A DNA stretch of 64,000 nucleotides, taken from Longilinea sp964536805 (lineage in GTDB: Bacteria > Chloroflexota > Anaerolineae > Anaerolineales > Anaerolineaceae). The translations under genes and the position numbers were made by a program. Below, one piece after another: positions 58,726 to 64,000 of the stretch (position 1 is the first letter of the stretch; each line of letters begins with the position of its first letter). The notes under the pieces were generated by a model. That model was given only the letters and a program-made list of their open reading frames with translations, did not search any database and was not told the origin of the DNA. The stretch covers positions 138,017 through 202,016 of the forward strand of contig CAZHYQ010000003.1 of the NCBI GenBank assembly GCA_964536805.1, read 5' to 3'.

Positions 58726-59919
58726 ATGCGCTTTGGGCTGATCGTCATTTTACTGGCGTTGAACTTCCTTGGGATCGGGATTAAGCCTCAATCTGCACAA
58801 GTGGATGTGCAGGATGTGGCTGCTGAGTATGCATACGGCAAAAATATCAACTTCCAGGCTCGTCTGACCGCGGTTGAAGGGGTCGAACAGGTTTATTTGA
58901 TGATTCAATCGGAAGGCGAAAATACCCGCATTGAAGAATTGACTTGGAATTCCGCGGGTGAAATGCATCTTACCTACGATCTGAATCTCCATCCGCTTCG
59001 CCCTTTTAGCCATACCTACTATTGGTTTCGGCTCATCACCAAAAACGGTGAAATAACGACACCTTCCTACTGGTTTGATTACATCGATAACCGGGTTGAA
59101 TGGAAAACGCTGGCGAATGAGTATTTCGAAATCCATTGGCAGAATGAAGAGTTAACCTTTGGGCAAAAAGTAATGAATACAGCGAAATCTTCATTGGATG
59201 CTGCCCAAAAAATATTGCCAGTGGCTCCCACCCTTCCTTTGAAGGTCTATGTTTACCCCGATGCAGGCACCTTACAAAGTGCCTTGCTCGGGATTTCAGA
59301 AAACTGGGTTGCCGGTCATGCCAGCCCTGACCTCGGCGTGATTCTTCTTTCGATCTCGCAGGGTCCGGACCAGGCATTGGAATTAGAACGGCAACTGCCG
59401 CATGAATTGATGCATATTCTGGAATATAGCCTGGTTGGAAATCAATATAACAACACCCCGGTCTGGTTGACCGAAGGAACCGCTTCGATTGCGGAGCTAT
59501 ATCCCGACGCAGATTATCAGCGCGTTTTGGAAAGCGCCATTAAAGATAATGCGGTGCTGTCTTTTTCTGATTTATGCAGTGCCTTTCCGCAGGACGCCAC
59601 CGACGCCTATCTTGCCTATGCGCAATCTACTTCATTTGTCCGTTACATTTACCGAACCTATGGCAGTACTGGATTGACAAATCTATTTCGCCAATACCAG
59701 ACTGGTTTGGGATGTGAAGAAGGCGTCTTGGCTGCCCTGGGAAAACCTACCCGCGATGTTGAAAATGATTGGCTGAAGAGCAATTCATCAGCCAATCCAT
59801 CCAACCTTGCAGTTAAATCGCTGTCCCCTTATTTGCTGGTTGGGCTTCTCGTCATCATCGTACCTTTGGTTCTGGCAATATTCTTTGTCCGACCCAGAAG
59901 GCAGGAGAAATCCTCTTGA
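58726..59919 (+). CDS. Membrane-anchored peptidase MA-like metalloprotease
   Basis: Exported protein of about 397 residues. The N-terminus (MRFGLIVILLALNFLGIGI) is a signal sequence, the C-terminus has a hydrophobic helix (LLVGLLVIIVPLVLAIFFV) followed by RPRR, so the enzyme is anchored with the catalytic domain outside. The gluzincin motif is LPHELMHILE with a following glutamate in WLTEGTASIAELY. The first 120 residues are a beta-rich domain. ATG 58726, preceded by GGGGG at 4-5 nt, is used in preference to GTG 58705. Its stop overlaps the TTG of the acylphosphatase gene (TTGA). Confidence 0.85.
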   Translation: MRFGLIVILLALNFLGIGIKPQSAQVDVQDVAAEYAYGKNINFQARLTAVEGVEQVYLMIQSEGENTRIEELTWNSAGEMHLTYDLNLHPLRPFSHTYYWFRLITKNGEITTPSYWFDYIDNRVEWKTLANEYFEIHWQNEELTFGQKVMNTAKSSLDAAQKILPVAPTLPLKVYVYPDAGTLQSALLGISENWVAGHASPDLGVILLSISQGPDQALELERQLPHELMHILEYSLVGNQYNNTPVWLTEGTASIAELYPDADYQRVLESAIKDNAVLSFSDLCSAFPQDATDAYLAYAQSTSFVRYIYRTYGSTGLTNLFRQYQTGLGCEEGVLAALGKPTRDVENDWLKSNSSANPSNLAVKSLSPYLLVGLLVIIVPLVLAIFFVRPRRQEKSS

Positions 59920-60209
59920 TTCCTAAGGATATTGGTCAAGTCCATGCCATTGTCGATGGCCGGGTTCAGGGAGTTGGATTCCGCTTTTTTGTGAAGACGG
60001 TCGCGGAAGAGCTCAAACTGACGGGCTGGGTGCGTAATAAAATGGATGGGCGGGTTGAGGTTTTAGCTGAGGGCAGTCGCGATGCACTTGAAGATTTATT
60101 GGCAGCCCTCAGGCGGGGGCCACATTCCTCCTTTGTAACCGAGGTAAGTGTCGATTGGAACCCGGCCAGTCAGGTTTACAAGCGCTTTTCCATAGCACCA
60201 TCAGAATAA
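59916..60209 (+). CDS. acyP: Acylphosphatase
   Basis: Small enzyme that hydrolyses acyl phosphates such as carbamoyl or acetyl phosphate, 97 residues. GRVQGVGFRFFVKTVAEEL holds the catalytic arginine (VQGVGFR) and GWVRNKMDGRVEV the catalytic asparagine. Family length is about 90. TTG start with AGGAG 9 nt upstream, overlapping the previous stop. Last gene of the run, ending at a bidirectional terminator. Confidence 0.93.
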   Translation: MIPKDIGQVHAIVDGRVQGVGFRFFVKTVAEELKLTGWVRNKMDGRVEVLAEGSRDALEDLLAALRRGPHSSFVTEVSVDWNPASQVYKRFSIAPSE

Positions 60210-60211
60210 AA

Positions 60212-60240
60212 AAAAGCCCTTTTCAGGGCTTTTATTTTTT
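60212..60240. terminator. Bidirectional terminator between acyP and uvrB
   Basis: 9-bp stem AAAAGCCCT / AGGGCTTTT with TTTC loop, ATTTTTT on the plus strand and a run of T on the minus strand. Confidence 0.8.
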
Positions 60241-60260
60241 AAACGGCTTATAAAATTTGA

Positions 60261-62306
60261 TTATATATCTTCCCCCGCCAGCATTTTGGCGCGCTGCCAG
60301 GGAGATAAATCCGATTCTTCAGCCATTAAATTACGCAGGCCGTAAATTTGATCGCGCAGTACTGCCGCCCGTTCAAATTCAAGGTCTTTGGCAGCTTGTT
60401 TCATTTCCTTTTCCATTTCCGCAATCATGCGTTGAATCTCATTGCGGGGGATGCCAGGCTCTTTTCCATCTCGCACTTTATAAGCATCATGCGGTTCGGC
60501 AATCTGGGCAGCACCCAGCCGTTCGGTCAGGTCGTGAATTGCCTTGACGATGGTCACCGGTTCAATGCCGTGGTCGTCATTGTATTTCTTCTGTTTGGCA
60601 CGCCTGCGGTTCGTCTCGCCAATTGCCAACGCCATCGAATCGGTCATCCGATCGGCATACATAATGACTTTGCCGTTCACGTTGCGGGCTGCCCGGCCAA
60701 TCGTTTGTATGAGTGCTGTACCTGACCGCAGGAAACCCTCCTTGTCGGCATCGAGAATTCCAATTAGCGAGACTTCCGGCAAGTCGAGCCCTTCACGCAG
60801 CAGGTTAATTCCCACCAGCACATCAAAGACTCCGATGCGCAAGTCGCGTAGAATGCCAATACGCTCCAGGGTTTCCACCTCGGAGTGCAAATAATGAACT
60901 TTGATGCCCAATTCCATTAAATAATCGGTCAAATCCTCCGACATCCGTTTGGTCAGCGTGGTCACCAGCACGCGTTCGCCGTGCTCAGTTCTTTGACGGA
61001 TTTCCTTGACAAGGTCATCGACCTGTCCTTGGGTTGGGCGAACCTCAACTTGCGGATCGAGCAATCCTGTCGGCCGGATAATCTGTTCGACGAGCTGCTG
61101 GTTCCGCCCCAGTTCATAAGGGCCAGGGGTTGCCGATGTGTAAACAACGTATCCCATGTGCTGCTCAAACTCCTCGAACTTCAGTGGGCGGTTATCCACT
61201 GCCGAAGGCAGTCGAAAGCCATATTCAACCAGGGTCGTTTTACGATTGCGGTCCCCGTTGTACATGCCGCGCACCTGGGGAACGGTCATGTGCGACTCAT
61301 CCAATACCAAAAGGTATTCACTCGGCAGGTAGTCGATTAACGTCCATGGAGCTGACCCAGGAACACGTTGATCCAGGTGGCGTGAATAATTCTCAATTCC
61401 GGAACAGTAACCCACCTCGCGCAGCATTTCCAAATCATAACGGGTGCGTTGTTCAATCCGCTGGGCTTCAAGGTACTTATCATTCGCCTTGAAGTAAGCC
61501 AGCTGTTGTTCAAGCTCTGCTTCAATATCGCTAATCGCCTTCTTTAGCCGGTCTTCCTGGGCTATGTAATGTTTGGCCGGGAAGATCTCAATCTTTTCAG
61601 GCGTTTCCATGATCTCGCCGGTGATCGGATTGACGGTTGTGATGCGTTCAATTTCATCGCCGAAGAAGGTGATGCGGTAGGCCAGGCGGTCCTCATAAGC
61701 CGGAAACACTTCCAGGGTATCGCCGCGCACCCGAAAAGCCCCCGGACGTAAATCCATGTCATTGCGCTGATACTGGCTTTCCACCAGTTGGCGCAATAAT
61801 GCGTTCCGGCGGTGAATTGAACCGACCTCCAAAGATATGACCACATTGCCGTACGCGGCAGGGTCTCCCAGTCCATAAATGCATGAAACTGATGAAACAA
61901 TGATTACATCCCGCCGCGACATCAGTGCTTTGGTCGCAGCCAGCCTCAACCGGTCGATTTCTTCATTGATTTCAGTTTCTTTTTCGATGTACAGGTCGCG
62001 CTGGGGAACATACGCCTCAGGCTGATAATAGTCATAATAAGAAACGAAGTACTCAACCGCATTTTCGGGAAAGAATTCTTTGAACTCGGCGTAAAGCTGA
62101 GCGGCTAGCGTCTTATTGTGAGCCATAACCAAGGCCGGCAGTTTGGTCTGAGCGATTAAATTCGCTATCGTAAATGTTTTGCCTGTGCCCGTTGCCCCCA
62201 ACAACACCTGGTGTTTGAGTCCAGCTTGTACACCACTCACCAGTTGCCGGATTGCCTCCGGTTGGTCGCCCGTTGGTTCATATGGAGCATGCAGTTTAAA
62301 ATCCAT
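60261..62306 (-). CDS. uvrB: Excinuclease ABC subunit UvrB
   Basis: Damage-verifying helicase of nucleotide excision repair, 681 residues. Walker A is GATGTGKTF, the beta-hairpin region that clamps DNA is YFVSYYDYYQPEAYVP, motif II is VLDESHMTVPQ, motif VI QTIGRAARN, and the C-terminal UVR domain is MIAEMEKEMKQAAKDLEFE. Length is standard. I favour ATG 62306 over 62309 because GAGG lies 6 nt upstream. uvrA and uvrC are not in the window. mfd lies upstream on the same strand, 210 nt away, with a promoter between. Confidence 0.96.
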   Translation of the reverse strand: MDFKLHAPYEPTGDQPEAIRQLVSGVQAGLKHQVLLGATGTGKTFTIANLIAQTKLPALVMAHNKTLAAQLYAEFKEFFPENAVEYFVSYYDYYQPEAYVPQRDLYIEKETEINEEIDRLRLAATKALMSRRDVIIVSSVSCIYGLGDPAAYGNVVISLEVGSIHRRNALLRQLVESQYQRNDMDLRPGAFRVRGDTLEVFPAYEDRLAYRITFFGDEIERITTVNPITGEIMETPEKIEIFPAKHYIAQEDRLKKAISDIEAELEQQLAYFKANDKYLEAQRIEQRTRYDLEMLREVGYCSGIENYSRHLDQRVPGSAPWTLIDYLPSEYLLVLDESHMTVPQVRGMYNGDRNRKTTLVEYGFRLPSAVDNRPLKFEEFEQHMGYVVYTSATPGPYELGRNQQLVEQIIRPTGLLDPQVEVRPTQGQVDDLVKEIRQRTEHGERVLVTTLTKRMSEDLTDYLMELGIKVHYLHSEVETLERIGILRDLRIGVFDVLVGINLLREGLDLPEVSLIGILDADKEGFLRSGTALIQTIGRAARNVNGKVIMYADRMTDSMALAIGETNRRRAKQKKYNDDHGIEPVTIVKAIHDLTERLGAAQIAEPHDAYKVRDGKEPGIPRNEIQRMIAEMEKEMKQAAKDLEFERAAVLRDQIYGLRNLMAEESDLSPWQRAKMLAGEDI

Positions 62307-62363
62307 CATCGACCTCTTGAGGATATTGCTTGAAAGGCATTACCAATAAAGATCAATTGTTCT

Positions 62364-62392
62364 ATATTATCATATTTTCGCAAGAGATTCAA
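62364..62392 (-). promoter_or_regulatory. Promoter of uvrB
   Basis: On the minus strand TTGAAT (62392-62387), 17-nt spacer, TAATAT (62369-62364), about 57 nt before the ATG. The LexA-like palindromes I would look for are not evident. Confidence 0.45.
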
Positions 62393-62520
62393 AAGCCAGA
62401 ATATCTTGAGGCTTGACAAAACCGCCTTGTTAATCGGATATTATCAAATTTACAATCAACTTCCATGATCAAGGCAGTAAATTGGGCTGGCGAAAATGAC
62501 TCTGATTTGGTTCGGGCGAA

Positions 62521-64000
62521 TTATTCAGGGGAATATTCGCTTTCAATCAATCGAGTTAATACATCAATCAAACGGTCCTTCCAATCGCCTGCATTGCCAT
62601 TTGCCGGCATCCAAAATGCATTCTTCCCAGCCCGGATTTGGCTGCCGAGATTGGGCAAATTGCGCGGCGGGAATCCTTCTGGCAATGGCGGAAAGCGCAG
62701 GACAAGTTGCTCATTTTCAATGGTTATGGAAGCGAGACCGGCTTTTTCACCCAATAATTTAATCCGCATCTGAAAAAACAGGTTTTCAACATCCTCGGGC
62801 ATAACTCCAAAGCGGTCGATAAACTCATCCGCCAAAAAATCCACTTCCGGTTCATTCTGCAGATCGGCCAGGCGGCGGTATAAACTGAGACGCAAGTTTT
62901 GGTCCGGCACATAATCAGCCGGAATGCCGACCGATATGGGTAAATCGACGGTCACCGCCAGCCGGATGGCAGCCGAGCTGATTAACTTATCCGAATCAAG
63001 AGGCACGGCGGCTTTATCCAACTGCCTTAATTGCCTGACGGCCTGAGCCAAGAGGCGGGTGTAAAGGTGAAAACCGACGCTGGCAATATACCCCGATTGG
63101 CGAATTCCCAACATCTCGCCTGCGCCGCGCATCTCCAGATCGCGCATCGCGATGGAATAGCCAGCCCCGAGTTGTGAATTCTCGGCAATCACTTCCAGGC
63201 GTTCCTGGCCCTCGGGCGTCGGCGACTTGTGCCGGTGCCGGAAGAAATAGGCATATGCGCGCTGCGCGCCCCGTCCCACACGGCCGCGCAGCTGGTAAAG
63301 CTGTGCCAAACCAAAAGTATCTCCGCGGTCGACGATCAGGGTGTTGGCATTGGGAATATCCAGCCCGGATTCGATGATAGAAGTACTCAAAAGCACATCG
63401 ATTTCGCCATTTGTAAACTGGGTCATTACCTGGGCTAGTCCCTGTTCCTTCATTTGACCGTGGGCAATACCCACCTGTGCTTCAGGCACCAATTTGTTGA
63501 GGTGGCGTTCCATGGCATGAATTGTCTGTACGCGATTGTGAACAAAGAAAACCTGGCCGCCGCGTTCCATTTCACGCACAATAGCTTGCCTGACCAGGCG
63601 CGGCGAATAGGGGCCAATGTAGGTGACAATCGGCAGCCGTTCAGCGGGGGGCGTGTTAATCTGCGATATGTCGCGCGCGCCGGTCAACGCTAGATACAAG
63701 GTCCTCGGAATGGGCGTGGCTGTCAGGGTGAGAACATCCACTTCAGTGCGAAGTTTCTTGAAGTGTTCCTTGTGGGCCACGCCAAAACGCTGCTCCTCGT
63801 CTATGACCACCAATCCGAGGTCGCGAAATTCCACATCCGTTTGAAGCAAGCGGTGTGTACCGATGATAATGTCGATTTCGCCAACGGCCAATTTCAGCAG
63901 AATCTCATCCTGTTCACGCGGCGTGCGGAAACGGGAGAGCATCTCAACCTGGACCGGGTACGCCGTCAGACGCTGGCGAAAGGTTTCATAATGCTGCTGC
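62521..64000 (-). CDS. mfd: Transcription-repair coupling factor Mfd (C-terminal part)
   Basis: SF2 translocase that removes stalled RNA polymerase and recruits UvrA. Only the last 493 residues are in the window; the frame is open through the right edge, so the N-terminal UvrB-like, polymerase-interaction and first motor segments lie beyond. Visible: IIIGTHRLLQTDVEF, VVIDEEQRFG (motif II), LTATPIPRTLYLAL (motif III), STSIIESGLDIPN, QLRGRVGR (motif VI), then the TRG-motif region and the C-terminal D7 domain (FIDRFGVMPEDVENLF). A start at 63942 would be internal and is not real. It ends 210 nt before the uvrB start. Confidence 0.95.
   Translation of the reverse strand, partial: QQHYETFRQRLTAYPVQVEMLSRFRTPREQDEILLKLAVGEIDIIIGTHRLLQTDVEFRDLGLVVIDEEQRFGVAHKEHFKKLRTEVDVLTLTATPIPRTLYLALTGARDISQINTPPAERLPIVTYIGPYSPRLVRQAIVREMERGGQVFFVHNRVQTIHAMERHLNKLVPEAQVGIAHGQMKEQGLAQVMTQFTNGEIDVLLSTSIIESGLDIPNANTLIVDRGDTFGLAQLYQLRGRVGRGAQRAYAYFFRHRHKSPTPEGQERLEVIAENSQLGAGYSIAMRDLEMRGAGEMLGIRQSGYIASVGFHLYTRLLAQAVRQLRQLDKAAVPLDSDKLISSAAIRLAVTVDLPISVGIPADYVPDQNLRLSLYRRLADLQNEPEVDFLADEFIDRFGVMPEDVENLFFQMRIKLLGEKAGLASITIENEQLVLRFPPLPEGFPPRNLPNLGSQIRAGKNAFWMPANGNAGDWKDRLIDVLTRLIESEYSPE

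Noticed and set aside
62413..62773. Plus-strand promoter TTGACA and 102-codon frame at 62465
   Set aside because: The -10 spacing is 18-20 nt with a weak hexamer, and the frame runs antisense through the mfd 3' end with no homology; more likely chance.

Overview
The window looks like a chromosomal segment of a Chloroflexota bacterium, most likely class Anaerolineae. This is an inference from gene content, not a phylogeny: polyphosphate glucokinase, a decarboxylase of the mevalonate route, a MoaD-MoaE fusion, SMC/ScpA, Thr/Pro-rich linkers in exported proteins, a MltG-RuvX-baseplate-J-like operon and an FtsZ outside any division cluster. Gene density is high and both strands are used. I see no tRNA, rRNA, insertion sequence, prophage or CRISPR array. 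Both ends cut genes: a ferredoxin on the left and mfd on the right.

Layout. 1-5.8 kb: ferredoxin tail and an aspartase/fumarase on the plus strand, then a minus-strand cluster (baseplate-J-like membrane protein, ruvX, mltG, ppgK). 5.9-8.7 kb: a lipoprotein, a DEDDh exonuclease and a secreted CAP-domain protein. 8.8-17.3 kb: a recombination/repair operon of two UvrD-like proteins (the first with a degenerate motif II), a Cas4/AddB-like Fe-S nuclease, an enlarged RecJ and a Gfo/Idh/MocA oxidoreductase. 17.3-19.6 kb: an AIM24-like protein, a small orphan gene behind a highly structured leader, and an SDR. 19.8-22.2 kb: rpsF-ssb-rpsR and a membrane-anchored parvulin. 22.3-29.0 kb (minus): moaC, moaD-moaE fusion, threonine-synthase-like gene, rnc, smc, divergent from scpA across tandem palindromes.

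30-37 kb: small proteins, an aldo/keto reductase, mutS, a GH57-like protein and an NAD-dependent epimerase-like protein. 37.2-41.9 kb: a tight six-gene operon holding an FtsZ homologue with a changed T7 catalytic loop among unknown envelope-type proteins. 42-44.5 kb: YceI, an acidic-tailed FKBP isomerase, a PH/SHOCT membrane protein and a thioredoxin-like [2Fe-2S] protein. 44.6-45.0 kb: a stand-alone structured RNA with its own promoter and terminator that I cannot assign to a family. 45-49.6 kb: hpt, a nuclease-fold-like protein, a cytidylate-kinase-like protein, a secreted phosphodiester glycosidase and an MFS transporter. 49.8-56.4 kb: a catalytically altered PFK homologue, YgiQ, an RNA methyltransferase, a lactone-oxidase-like flavoprotein and a mevalonate-pathway decarboxylase. 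56.5-60.2 kb: a site-2 protease, a HEAT-repeat protein, a peptidase-MA-like protein and acylphosphatase. 60.3-64 kb: uvrB and the C-terminal part of mfd.

DNA maintenance dominates: RuvX, exonuclease, AddAB-like helicase/nuclease, RecJ, SSB, SMC, ScpA, MutS, UvrB and Mfd are all present. The best leads for new biology are the orphan structured RNA, the FtsZ-like operon, the three-part helicase-nuclease, and the structured leader before the 88-residue gene.
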